This document shows positions 55,271-63,862 of a DNA stretch of 64,000 nucleotides, in pieces; the stretch's first letter is position 1; the number at the start of each line of letters is the position of its first letter. The stretch lies in assembly GCA_016704565.1 (NCBI GenBank), contig JADIZV010000001.1:992001-1056000 (forward strand), written 5' to 3'. Below the pieces are notes generated by a model. That model was not told the DNA's origin and did not search any database. It saw nothing but the letters and a program-made list of their open reading frames with translations. This stretch comes from Candidatus Phosphoribacter baldrii (GTDB taxonomy: Bacteria; Actinomycetota; Actinomycetes; Actinomycetales; Dermatophilaceae). The position numbers and the translations under genes are program-made.

Positions 55271-56554
55271 GTGACGGGCGTTGGAGGGCGCGCCGCAACC
55301 TGGGCTCAGCGCGACTTTGTCGCCTGGGGATCGGCGTTGGGTGGCACGGTCGCATGGGCTGGGGTGGTGGTCAGCGCCGCCCTCAACTACCGGCGCGCCA
55401 GCGTGCCGATCTTGTGGTGGGTGTTGTGCGTCATCGTTCTCGTCTGCTTCCTCTCGCTGGGGGGCAGCCGGGCCCGGACGAGCACCCGGGACCGGGCCAT
55501 CTTCGCGGTGCTCACCTTGGCCGCGATCGGGGCCAACGCTGTCTGGGGTGCAGACCTGATGTCCGGCGTCCTGCTTGTCCTCGTCGCTGGCGTGGCCGGT
55601 TGGGTCGTGCCCGCCAGGGTGTCGGTCCCCCTCATGCTCGCCCTCACTGCGGCGATGGCTCTCATCCTGTGGTCCGAGAACGCCACAGTTGTCTGGGCGC
55701 TGCTCTATGGCACGCTGCTGTTCTTTGCCTCCCTCATGGTCCATGTCGTGGTCCGCGAACAAGCGGCCCGCCGGGAGGCCGCCGCCGTCGCTGCCGAGCT
55801 CGAAGTGACCAACAGCCAACTTGTGGCCGCCAACGCTGCCCTGCACGAGGCCCAGACCAGGCTCGCCGAGGCAAGCAAGGCGGAGGAGCGGTTGCGGATC
55901 TCGCGAGACCTGCACGACGGGATGGGCAATCAACTGACGGCACTCTCCCTCCAACTGGACCTCATCGACCGACTCGTTGACGGCCGGGCGACTAACCATG
56001 TGGCCCAGGCCAGGGCCCTTGCCGCCGAGTTGTTGCGGGACACCCGTGGCGTCGTCAGCACCCTGCGCGACACCCGGGTGTCTCCCCGTGACCGGATCGC
56101 GCGGCTCGCCCGGTCGTTGCCGCGCCCGAAGACCTCCCTCGACCTGGCCGAGGGTCTGGACGCCGTCCCTGACACCGTCGCCGACACCGTCGTCCGGGTC
56201 ATCCAGGAGGGCCTGACCAACGCCGCCCGGCACTCGGCTGCTGACCATGCCTGGGTGGTTGTGAGCTGCGAGGGTGCTGGTCTGCAGCTGCAGGTCCGTG
56301 ACGATGGCCTCGGCGGCAGTGCGGTGGTCCCCGGCAACGGGCTCTCGGGGATGGCCGAGCGGGTGGCGCTGCTCGGCGGCGAGCTGATCTGTGACACCGC
56401 CCTGGGAGCCGGCTTCACCGTGACCGCACGAATCCCCCTCGCGGGCCGTGGAGTCCCTGACCCCAGCACCGCCGCCGGTGATGCCCACGTCGAAGGATCC
56501 CCGATGACGCAGGCCGCTGCGCCGCCCGTCCCCGCCGATAGCGTGGTGGGATGA
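55271..56554 (+). CDS. Sensor histidine kinase, HisKA_3 type, orphan
   Basis: 427 residues. Four to five membrane helices (residues about 15-160) precede a coil (EAAAVAAELEVTNSQLVAAN), the phosphorylated His in ISRDLHDGMGNQLTALS around residue 215 and a HATPase domain (QEGLTNAARHS, RDDGLGG, NGLSGMAERVALLGG). NarL-type kinases pair with LuxR-family regulators, but none is adjacent. GTG 55271 may be leaderless. Its stop overlaps larC by 4 bases. Confidence 0.86.
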   Translation: MTGVGGRAATWAQRDFVAWGSALGGTVAWAGVVVSAALNYRRASVPILWWVLCVIVLVCFLSLGGSRARTSTRDRAIFAVLTLAAIGANAVWGADLMSGVLLVLVAGVAGWVVPARVSVPLMLALTAAMALILWSENATVVWALLYGTLLFFASLMVHVVVREQAARREAAAVAAELEVTNSQLVAANAALHEAQTRLAEASKAEERLRISRDLHDGMGNQLTALSLQLDLIDRLVDGRATNHVAQARALAAELLRDTRGVVSTLRDTRVSPRDRIARLARSLPRPKTSLDLAEGLDAVPDTVADTVVRVIQEGLTNAARHSAADHAWVVVSCEGAGLQLQVRDDGLGGSAVVPGNGLSGMAERVALLGGELICDTALGAGFTVTARIPLAGRGVPDPSTAAGDAHVEGSPMTQAAAPPVPADSVVG

Positions 56555-57831
56555 CGGGTCAACCCACCCGTCGCCCCACCACTGGACCCACCGCGCGCCA
56601 CCTGTGGGTGGACGCCTCGGCCGGGGTGGCTGGCGACATGCTCCTCGGCGCACTCCTCGACGCGGGCGCCGACCTCGACTCGGTATGCCGTGCCGTCGAG
56701 GCCGTCCTCCCGCAGACGGTGCAGGTGCTCACGTCGCGGGTGCACCGAGCCGGGCTGGCGGCGGTCAAGGTCGACGTTGACACCCTCCATGACGACCACC
56801 CGCATCGGGCCTGGTCCGGCCTGCGGGACACCCTGACGGCGGCGGATCTGACCGACCGGGTCCGCCGGGATGCCCTGGCCGTCTTCGGACGGTTGGCCGA
56901 GGCCGAAGGTGCGGTGCACGGCATACCGGCGCAGGATGTCCACTTCCACGAAGTCGGTGCATGGGACTCGGTCGCCGACATCGTCGGGGTGTGTGCCGCA
57001 CTGGCCGACCTCGACGTCACCACGCTGAGCGTCAGCCCGATCGCGCTCGGGTCGGGGTCGGTGCGGGCCGCCCACGGGCGCCTGCCCGTCCCGACGCCGG
57101 CCGTCCTGCGGATGGTCTCCGGCTGGGAGGTCCGGGCCGGTGGCGACGGCGAGTTGGCGACCCCGACCGGCGTGTCAGTGCTGACCGCGCTTGCCACCGA
57201 CCAGGGTCCGTTGCCCGCGATGCGGGTCCTGGCGTCGGGTGTCGGCGCGGGCACCCGCGACCGCGACGACCATGCCAATGTTGTCCGCGTCGTCCTCGGT
57301 GTGGTGCCCATCTCGCCAGCCTCGGACCCTGCCCCCGGCGCCACGATGGTGGTCCTGGAGACCAACGTCGACGACCTCGACCCGCGGGTCTGGCCGACCG
57401 TGCTCGCGACGCTGCTCGATGCCGGGGCCGCCGACGCCTGGCTCACGCCCATCCTCATGAAGAAGGGCCGCCCCGCCCACACGCTGTCCGTCCTCGCCGC
57501 TCCCGACCTGCGAGAGCACTTGCGGGACATGGTGTTTCGGCTCACCTCGACGTTGGGGATCCGTGAGCACGAGGTATGCCGTCCGGCCCTGGACCGCTCG
57601 TGGGTCCCGCTCGACGTGCGGGGACAACGGGTCCGGGTCAAGGTGGGCAGTCGAGCCGGAGTTGTCGTCAACGCCGCGCCTGAGTTCGACGATGTGGCAG
57701 CGGCTGCCGCGGCCCTCGGGCTCCCGGTGGTCGACCTGCTGGAGCAAGCCCGCGTGGTGTCCACGGCTGCCGGGTTGGTGCCCGGGGCCGGTCTGCGGGA
57801 GGTCGCGGCGCCCGCCCCGCACAAGGAATGA
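56551..57831 (+). CDS. larC: Nickel-pincer cofactor biosynthesis protein LarC
   Basis: 426 residues in one uninterrupted frame (the Lactobacillus gene needs a frameshift, most others do not). LWVDASAGVAGDMLLGALLD, DVHFHEVGAWDSVADIVG and VLETNVDDLDPRVWPTVL are LarC hallmarks. LarC inserts nickel into the pincer nucleotide in a CTP-dependent reaction. ATG 56551 overlaps the kinase stop (ATGA). Its partners larE and larB lie downstream on the other strand. Confidence 0.94.
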   Translation: MTGQPTRRPTTGPTARHLWVDASAGVAGDMLLGALLDAGADLDSVCRAVEAVLPQTVQVLTSRVHRAGLAAVKVDVDTLHDDHPHRAWSGLRDTLTAADLTDRVRRDALAVFGRLAEAEGAVHGIPAQDVHFHEVGAWDSVADIVGVCAALADLDVTTLSVSPIALGSGSVRAAHGRLPVPTPAVLRMVSGWEVRAGGDGELATPTGVSVLTALATDQGPLPAMRVLASGVGAGTRDRDDHANVVRVVLGVVPISPASDPAPGATMVVLETNVDDLDPRVWPTVLATLLDAGAADAWLTPILMKKGRPAHTLSVLAAPDLREHLRDMVFRLTSTLGIREHEVCRPALDRSWVPLDVRGQRVRVKVGSRAGVVVNAAPEFDDVAAAAAALGLPVVDLLEQARVVSTAAGLVPGAGLREVAAPAPHKE

Positions 57832-57862
57832 CATTGGTCGGTGCGGGCGGCATACCTCGTGC

Positions 57863-58594
57863 TCAGGGGCCGCCCGGGTTGGTGACCATTGGTATGCCGT
57901 CTGCTGGTGGCTCAGCGATCTGGGCGGCGAGATGTCCGCCGCCGTAACCGTTGTCGATGTTGACCACGCCGATCCCAGGCGAACATGCGTTGAGCATCGA
58001 CAACAGCGCCGCCACCCCGCCGAACGACGCGCCATAGCCCACCGAGGTCGGCACGGCAACGACCGGCGCCGAGACCAGCCCGGCGACGACCGCGGGAAGC
58101 GCCCCATCCATGCCCGCGACGACGACGATGGCCCGGGCCGACCGCAGCAACTCCAGATGCCCGAGCACCCGATGCAGCCCGGCCACCCCCACATCGACGA
58201 CGAGCTCGGCGGGCCGGCCAAGATGCCTGGCCGTCAACAGAGCCTCCCGAGCGACGGGCAGGTCGGAGGTCCCCGCCGCGCAGACGACGACCAGGCCCCC
58301 GGTGGGCTCAGGTCGGCGCGGCGGCCAGACGAGCAGGCGCGCGACCTCGTCGTGGAACGCGTCGGGGAGGACACGGCATACGGCAGCGGCGTGGTCTGCA
58401 CCCGCCCGGGTGAAGATTGTCGGTTGGTCGTCCCCGCGCTCGCGGATCTCCCGCGCGATGTCCTCGACCTGGGCGGGGGTCTTGCCCTCGCAATAGACGG
58501 CCTCGGGATAGCCGCGGCGGTCGGCGCGCTCGAAGTCGAGCCGGTGCTCGGGGCCGTCGGCACGCGTCCCCGGACTCGCCCCGGCGTCAGCCAT
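57863..58594 (-). CDS. larB: Nickel-pincer cofactor biosynthesis protein LarB
   Basis: 243 residues related to AIR carboxylase (PurE). RADRRGYPEAVYCEGKTPAQ, VVVAGMDGALPAVVAGLVSA, VPTSVGYGASFGGVAALL and GIGVVNIDNGYGGGHLA match LarB, which carboxylates and hydrolyses NaAD to start the NPN cofactor. ATG 58594 overlaps the larE stop by 8 bases, so larE-larB are coupled. It is convergent with larC. Confidence 0.94.
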   Translation of the reverse strand: MADAGASPGTRADGPEHRLDFERADRRGYPEAVYCEGKTPAQVEDIAREIRERGDDQPTIFTRAGADHAAAVCRVLPDAFHDEVARLLVWPPRRPEPTGGLVVVCAAGTSDLPVAREALLTARHLGRPAELVVDVGVAGLHRVLGHLELLRSARAIVVVAGMDGALPAVVAGLVSAPVVAVPTSVGYGASFGGVAALLSMLNACSPGIGVVNIDNGYGGGHLAAQIAEPPADGIPMVTNPGGP

Positions 58595-59489
58595 GGCGGA
58601 CCTCGACGAGATCCAGCGTGAACGCCCCCGACTGGATGCCGGCCAAATCGATGGCGACGAAACGGAATCCGGCAGCTTGCACCCCCGTGAGCAGCAGGTC
58701 GCGCACCGGATCGGCCATCGCTCGCTCAAGGTCGCAAGCGAGCAGCTCGACCCGGGCGACCTGGCCGTGGTGGCGCACCCGGCAGTCGGCGAAGCCGAGG
58801 TCGCGCACGGCCCGCTCGGCCCGGTCGATCTGGCGCAGCCGCTCGGGCGTTACCGGCTCGTGGTGGGGGACGCGCGAGGCCAGGCACGGCGCGGCTGGCT
58901 TGTCGGCCACGGGCAGGTCCAGGTGCCGGGCCACCTCACGGACCTCCACCTTGGTCAGGCCAGCCGCCGCCAAGGGCCGCAGCACGTCGTGCTCGGCCGC
59001 CGCGCGCGATCCTGGCCGGTCGACACGCTGGGCGTCATCGGCGTTCTCGCCGTAGGCGATTGCTGTCAACCCCTCGATCGGCGCCACCTCTGCCGCGATG
59101 GTCGCGAAAAGCTCGTCCTTGCAGTGATAGCACCGGTCGGGACCGTTGGCCCGGTATGCCGGTCGCTCACCTTCCCGAGTGACCACCTCGACCAGCCTGG
59201 CGCCGATGAGCTCGGCTGCCGCCTTGGCTGCACTGCGTTCGTCGTTGGCCAGGCTGGGAGAGACGCCGAGGATGGCGACCACGCGGTCCTGCCCCAGCGC
59301 CTCGACGGCCAGCGCGAGCAACACCGCCGAGTCGACCCCGCCGGAGAAGGCGACCCCCAACCGCCCGACCCGGGACAGGTCCCGGACCACCCGATCGGCC
59401 TTCACGGCAGTCGTGGGGCGTAGGGGCGGCATACCGGGGAGTATGCCGCGTTGCGCGCCGGGAGGGACGGCTGCGGCAGGTGCGCTCAT
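58587..59489 (-). CDS. larE: Nickel-pincer cofactor sulfur-transfer protein LarE
   Basis: 300 residues. The PP-loop is AFSGGVDSAVLL (around residue 50), and the Cys used as sacrificial sulfur donor lies in KPAAPCLASR. LarE inserts sulfur into the pincer nucleotide. ATG 59489 overlaps the uidA stop by 4 bases, so uidA and larE are translationally coupled. The first 20 residues contain a motif-rich segment (RGILPGMPPL). Confidence 0.94.
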   Translation of the reverse strand: MSAPAAAVPPGAQRGILPGMPPLRPTTAVKADRVVRDLSRVGRLGVAFSGGVDSAVLLALAVEALGQDRVVAILGVSPSLANDERSAAKAAAELIGARLVEVVTREGERPAYRANGPDRCYHCKDELFATIAAEVAPIEGLTAIAYGENADDAQRVDRPGSRAAAEHDVLRPLAAAGLTKVEVREVARHLDLPVADKPAAPCLASRVPHHEPVTPERLRQIDRAERAVRDLGFADCRVRHHGQVARVELLACDLERAMADPVRDLLLTGVQAAGFRFVAIDLAGIQSGAFTLDLVEVRHG

Positions 59490-61270
59490 CGGGTGTCCAT
59501 CCCGCGCCACCGGCGCCGCAGGTGGTGGGCGGCCATCTTGGGCTGGCGGTCGCGGGTGAAGGCACCCTTCTTGTTGCCGCCCACCCGCATGAAGCCCGAC
59601 ACGGTCATGAAGTCGGCGAAGTTCCACATCTGCTCGCCGACGACGGCGTCGCAGGCGTCGAATACCCGGTGGTTCATGTCCAGGTAGTCCAACTGGTATT
59701 CCTCGGACCACGGCTGGGCGGGGAGCTGGTGCAGGCCGGCATACGTGTCCGCGCCGTATTCGGTGATGACGATCGGCTTGCCTTCGCTAGCCCAGCCGTT
59801 GAGCTCCGTGGTCCAGACGAGCTCGGCGTTGGTCAGGTCGCCGGGCTGGACGTACCACCCGTAGTAGCGGTTGAGCATGATGAGGTCGGCGAACTGCGAG
59901 ACGCGGCAACGGCCGTGGGGCGCAAGCATGACGTTGACGAACCCCACCGGCCGGGTCGGGTCGGCCTCCCTGGCGACGTCAAACAGCGGCCGGAAGTAGT
60001 CCTCGGCGCCCTCGGTGTCCGACTCGGGTTCGTTGGCGATCGACCAGACGATGACGCACGGGTGGTTCTTGTCGCGGGCGATGAGGTCGCGGATCACTTG
60101 GGCGTGGACGCGCTGCGTCTCGTCGTTGCTCGTCTCGGCGCTGAAAGTGACATAGCCCTGGCCCCCGAAGATGCCCCCGCCGAGGCCCTGGTTGAGGCCC
60201 ACCGCAGGCGTCTCGTCGATGACGAGGATGCCATGCCGGTCGGCGAAGTCCATGACCTGCTCGCTGTAGGGGTAGTGCGAGGTCCGGAACGAGTTGGCCC
60301 CCACCCACTCCAGCAGCTCGAAGTCGCGGATCATGCTCGCGTTGTCGTGGGCCTTGCCGATGGTGATGTGATCCTCGTGCATGCCGAAACCCTTGAGATA
60401 GACGGGTTTCTCATTGACGAGCAAGCGGGTGCCGTCGATCCGCACGGTCCGGATGCCGACACTCTGGTGGTAGCTGTCCACGACGGTGTCGGCGTCGATC
60501 AACTGACACTCCAGGTCGTAGAGGTAGCCGTCGCCCGGGCCCCACAGGTGGGCGCCCGCCACCCGCAGCACCCCCTCGGCACCATCGCTGCGGGCGACCT
60601 CGACCCCGGCCGCGTCGCGCAGGACCACCCGCGTGACCAGACCGTCGGCGCGGACCGAGCGCACGGCATACGAGACAGTGCCGGTGGCCCCCTCGATCCC
60701 GGTGACGACTGTGACGTCGTCCAGGTGCCGCGTCGGGGTGGCGAGCAGCCACACGCTGCGGTGAATGCCCCCGTAGTTGAAGAAGTCGTGCCAGTAGATC
60801 TGCCGCGGGCCCGCGGGCGTCTGTTCGGTCGTGCCCGGCGGGATGCTCTGGAAGTTCAGCGAGTTGTTGACGCACGCGGTGACTCGGATGAGCTCGCCGC
60901 CGCTGACCCGGTCGGTGAGATCGGCCTCGAACGGCAGGTAGCCGCCCTCGTGACTCACCACCTCGGCGTCGTCCACCCACACGGTCGCGCGGTGCGTCGC
61001 CGACTCGAAGTGCAGGACGATCCGCTGCCCGCCCCAGCCACGCGGGACGCGCACCTGGGTCTGATACCAGACGTCGCCGACGAAGTTGTGGGTCTCCAGG
61101 TCGGTGACCAGGTCGTTGAAGCTCGCCGGCACCGCCATCGGCCGCGCGTCGGCGAGCGGCCCGCGCCACCAACCGTCCTGCCGCCCGACGCCGTCCGGGT
61201 CGAGCCGGAAGTCCCACAGCCCGTCCAGGGACTTGCGCTCGCGGGTGTCGGTGTCTTGGGGGCGCAGCAT
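59486..61270 (-). CDS. uidA: Beta-glucuronidase (GH2)
   Basis: 594 residues of glycoside hydrolase family 2. Catalytic acid/base Glu414 is in IANEPES and nucleophile Glu504 in ITEYGADT. The glucuronide-binding NxK motif is N566-K568 in GGNKKGAFTRDRQPK, at the positions known from E. coli GUS. No signal peptide is seen, so it is cytosolic. ATG 61270 begins LRPQDTDTRERKSLDGLWDF. It heads the uidA-larE-larB operon, an unusual neighbour for cofactor genes. Confidence 0.95.
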   Translation of the reverse strand: MLRPQDTDTRERKSLDGLWDFRLDPDGVGRQDGWWRGPLADARPMAVPASFNDLVTDLETHNFVGDVWYQTQVRVPRGWGGQRIVLHFESATHRATVWVDDAEVVSHEGGYLPFEADLTDRVSGGELIRVTACVNNSLNFQSIPPGTTEQTPAGPRQIYWHDFFNYGGIHRSVWLLATPTRHLDDVTVVTGIEGATGTVSYAVRSVRADGLVTRVVLRDAAGVEVARSDGAEGVLRVAGAHLWGPGDGYLYDLECQLIDADTVVDSYHQSVGIRTVRIDGTRLLVNEKPVYLKGFGMHEDHITIGKAHDNASMIRDFELLEWVGANSFRTSHYPYSEQVMDFADRHGILVIDETPAVGLNQGLGGGIFGGQGYVTFSAETSNDETQRVHAQVIRDLIARDKNHPCVIVWSIANEPESDTEGAEDYFRPLFDVAREADPTRPVGFVNVMLAPHGRCRVSQFADLIMLNRYYGWYVQPGDLTNAELVWTTELNGWASEGKPIVITEYGADTYAGLHQLPAQPWSEEYQLDYLDMNHRVFDACDAVVGEQMWNFADFMTVSGFMRVGGNKKGAFTRDRQPKMAAHHLRRRWRGMDTR

Positions 61271-61404
61271 GGTCGGCCTCGTTCTCCTCGTCGGGTCGCC
61301 TGAGCGGGTGGCCGGTTGGGCAATGTGCCCGGTATGCCGTGTGCTCACCTCAGGCGGTGGCGTCACCAGCCATTGGGCCACCGTGGACGAGGGGCTCGCA
61401 ACGG

Positions 61405-61430
61405 GTTGCCAACAGTTGCCCGGGGTTGCC
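61405..61430. promoter_or_regulatory. Triple GTTGCC operator, uidA-lacI promoter
   Basis: GTTGCC occurs at 61405, 61415 and 61425, exactly one helical turn apart, between the divergent uidA and LacI gene starts. The complementary GGCAAC triplet occurs in the larA-uxaC gap, suggesting a shared regulator, most simply the LacI protein. Confidence 0.65.
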
Positions 61431-61478
61431 TGGCCTGGCGCATTGCTGGGGCTCGGCCGGGGTCCCTATCGTCGTGGC

Positions 61479-62555
61479 ATGGACTCACGGCCGACCGTGT
61501 ACGACGTCGCGAAGCGCGCTGGGGTGGCCGCTTCGACGGTGTCACGGACCTTCTCCCGGCCGGGACGGGTGAGCGCGGAGACCGCCGAGAAGGTGCGGGT
61601 CGCGGCAGCGGAGATTGGCTACCGACACTTCGGCACGAGTGCCGGCGTGTCCGCGCATCGGGGCACCCGGATGTTGGCCCTGTTCGTCAGCGACATCGCC
61701 AACCCGTTCTATGCCGAGGTGATCCGTGGCGCGCACGACGCGGCGGCGACCGCGGGGTATGCCTTGATGCTCTGCGACACCAGGGAGTCGGCCAAAGGGG
61801 AGCGTCAGGCCATCGAGCGGGCCCTCGGCAGCGTCGACGGGGTGGTCCTGAGCAGCTCCCGCATGCCCGACTCGGGGATCCGGATGATCGCCAAGCAGGT
61901 GCCGACGGTCGTGCTCAACCGAGTGCTCCCCGACGTCCACAGTGTCGTCGTGGACAACCCACGCGGAGCGCGCCGGGCGATGGAGCATCTGGGGTCGCTC
62001 GGCCATGACTCGGTGACCTATCTCGCCGGACCGGAGGAGAGCTGGCCCGACGGCGTGCGGTGGCGCGCCATCGTCGAGGCGGGGCACGAGTTGGACATCC
62101 GGGTGCGTCGGCTGGGCGCCTATATGCCGACGGTCCGGGCGGGGCTGGCGGCTGCCGAGGACTTGTTGCAACGGCCGGCCACGGCCGTCATCGCCTACAA
62201 CGACCAAATGGCCATCGGGCTGATGCGCGGTTTGCAGGCCGCGAAGGTCCGGGTGCCGGGTGACGTCAGCGTCGTCGGCTTCGACAACATCATGCTCGGC
62301 GACATCGTCTCGCCGCCGCTCACCACTGTCGCGTCACCGCTGCACTCACAGGGCTCGATCGGCGTCGGCAACGTCATCGCGATGGCCAAGGGAGCGCGGC
62401 CGTCGTTCGAGCCGCTCGTGTTGCCGATGCGTCTGGTCGTGCGCGGCTCGACTGGTCAGCGCAGGCGGAACAGGACCTCGCCGGCGTTGGGGACGACGAA
62501 GGTGTCCGGGTCGGCCGAGAGGGCCTCGACGTCGACGGATGCCGGGTCCAGGTAG
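61479..62555 (+). CDS. LacI-family regulator of the glucuronide locus
   Basis: 358 residues. The DNA-binding head is PTVYDVAKRAGVAASTVSRTFS, and the sugar-binding domain has ALFVSDIANPFYAEVIRGAH, NDQMAIGLMRGL and VVGFDNIMLGDIVSPPLTTV. It lies between uidA and larA. Its 3' end overlaps the larA 3' end by about 100 bases (tail to tail). The ligand is likely a glucuronide or derivative. Confidence 0.88.
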   Translation: MDSRPTVYDVAKRAGVAASTVSRTFSRPGRVSAETAEKVRVAAAEIGYRHFGTSAGVSAHRGTRMLALFVSDIANPFYAEVIRGAHDAAATAGYALMLCDTRESAKGERQAIERALGSVDGVVLSSSRMPDSGIRMIAKQVPTVVLNRVLPDVHSVVVDNPRGARRAMEHLGSLGHDSVTYLAGPEESWPDGVRWRAIVEAGHELDIRVRRLGAYMPTVRAGLAAAEDLLQRPATAVIAYNDQMAIGLMRGLQAAKVRVPGDVSVVGFDNIMLGDIVSPPLTTVASPLHSQGSIGVGNVIAMAKGARPSFEPLVLPMRLVVRGSTGQRRRNRTSPALGTTKVSGSAERASTSTDAGSR

Positions 62556-63763
62556 CCGAGGTTCGCGGCACGGCATACCTCCTCGGGGATGGCCGTCGCG
62601 AGGGTGACCGTGACGCGCAGTTCCTCCACTCCGGTCTCCGGGTCGTAGGTGCCAGCGCCGCGTAGGTGCGTCGAGTGGGCCAGGACCCCCCACGGGTAGT
62701 CCTTGAAGCGGTCCCACTGCTTCACGAAGTAGTCGCGGCAGTGGTAGCCCAGCTCGTAGATTTCCGGGTGCATCTGGGCGATCTCGGTGATCCACGGGGC
62801 GTAGATGATGACCTCGCCGCCGTCCGCCACGACCGGTTCGAGCTTGTAGAAGCCCTTGGCTGCAGTCCAGATGTCCTTATAGAGCGGGGGGATGACCGAC
62901 AGGACGCGCCGCACCGGGGCGTCGAGATATTCCACATGGGTGGCGGCGCACACCTGCGCGGCGTCGGCCCAAGACGACTGGGTGTCGCCATAGGAGATCG
63001 AGTGCAGCAGGTCGCTGCCGGCCTCGACGACGACGCAGAAGGCGAGCTTCTCGGCGGGGATGTAGGAGCAGCCCTCGTTGATGAGGGCGCGCACGGGAGT
63101 GATTCCAGTCGTCCCGATGATCTGCCATGAGGTGATGAGGGCGCCGATCCAGTGCGAGACGTCGATGACGTCATGTCCGGCGATGCCTGGGAAGAAGTAC
63201 TTGTTGCCGCCAGACATGCCGACGACCTCATGCGGGAGCACCGGACCGACGACGAGCGCCAGGTCGTGGTCGAGGACCAGCTTGTTGAGCAGGACGTCGA
63301 CGTCGCGGGACAGCCGACCCTCGGAGATCTCCTCGATCCGGGCCGCCGGGATGGTGCCGAGGTTGGCGAACGTCGAGTCGTCCCACCACTCGTGGTTGTG
63401 CAGCGTCGCGCCGGGGAAAGTGGTCTCGAATTCGCCTGCGGGATAACCCAACATGGTCGCCAGGGCTTGCTCGGTCATGCCCTTGTGGGTGCCGAGGGCG
63501 ACGAGAACGGTGATCCGGCTGGCCCGCCCGGCGAGCGCCTCGTGGACCGCGCTCCACAGCAACGGCAGCGGGCAGGTGCGGGTGTCGTCGGGAACGAGGA
63601 CCAAGACGCTGCGTCCGTCGACGTCGGTGGCCGCGAGCTGCTCGTGCACGAAGCCGCGCACCTGCTCGGGTGTCAAGGTGCCAACGGGTGCGCCGAGGCG
63701 CACAGCACCAACGGGTGCGCCGAGGCGCACGGCCGGTCGGGTGGGGGCGGCGGACGTCGTCAT
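62456..63763 (-). CDS. LarA-family nickel-pincer racemase/epimerase
   Basis: 435 residues. The family motifs are VPDDTRTCPLPLL, LGTHKGMTEQA (H93), LPHEVVGMSGGNKYFFPG (H178, K188) and DVSHW (H204). Spacings H178-K188-H204 (10 and 16) equal those of LarA residues H174, K184 and H200, which act as catalytic base, pincer anchor and Ni ligand. It should racemise or epimerise a 2-hydroxy acid. Lactate is unlikely to be the substrate in this context; a sugar acid is more likely. It is divergent from uxaC. Two tandem RLGAPVG repeats sit at the N-terminus. Confidence 0.9.
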   Translation of the reverse strand: MTTSAAPTRPAVRLGAPVGAVRLGAPVGTLTPEQVRGFVHEQLAATDVDGRSVLVLVPDDTRTCPLPLLWSAVHEALAGRASRITVLVALGTHKGMTEQALATMLGYPAGEFETTFPGATLHNHEWWDDSTFANLGTIPAARIEEISEGRLSRDVDVLLNKLVLDHDLALVVGPVLPHEVVGMSGGNKYFFPGIAGHDVIDVSHWIGALITSWQIIGTTGITPVRALINEGCSYIPAEKLAFCVVVEAGSDLLHSISYGDTQSSWADAAQVCAATHVEYLDAPVRRVLSVIPPLYKDIWTAAKGFYKLEPVVADGGEVIIYAPWITEIAQMHPEIYELGYHCRDYFVKQWDRFKDYPWGVLAHSTHLRGAGTYDPETGVEELRVTVTLATAIPEEVCRAANLGYLDPASVDVEALSADPDTFVVPNAGEVLFRLR

Positions 63764-63794
63764 GCGTCCACTCTGCGCGGTGGCGCCTGGGGCT

Positions 63795-63823
63795 GGCAAC
63801 CGCCCGTGGCAACAGTCGGCAAC
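63795..63823. promoter_or_regulatory. Triple GGCAAC operator, larA-uxaC promoter
   Basis: GGCAAC at 63795, 63808 and 63818 (spacings 13 and 10) is the complement of the GTTGCC repeats at 61405-61430. It sits between larA and uxaC, the expected site for coregulation. Confidence 0.65.
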
Positions 63824-63862
63824 CGGTGGCCGGTGCGGTTGTCGCGGCGAAACCATCGAGGC

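Noticed and set aside
59480..61303. 607-codon plus-strand open frame
   Set aside because: It is the shadow of uidA, whose catalytic residues are clear on the minus strand.
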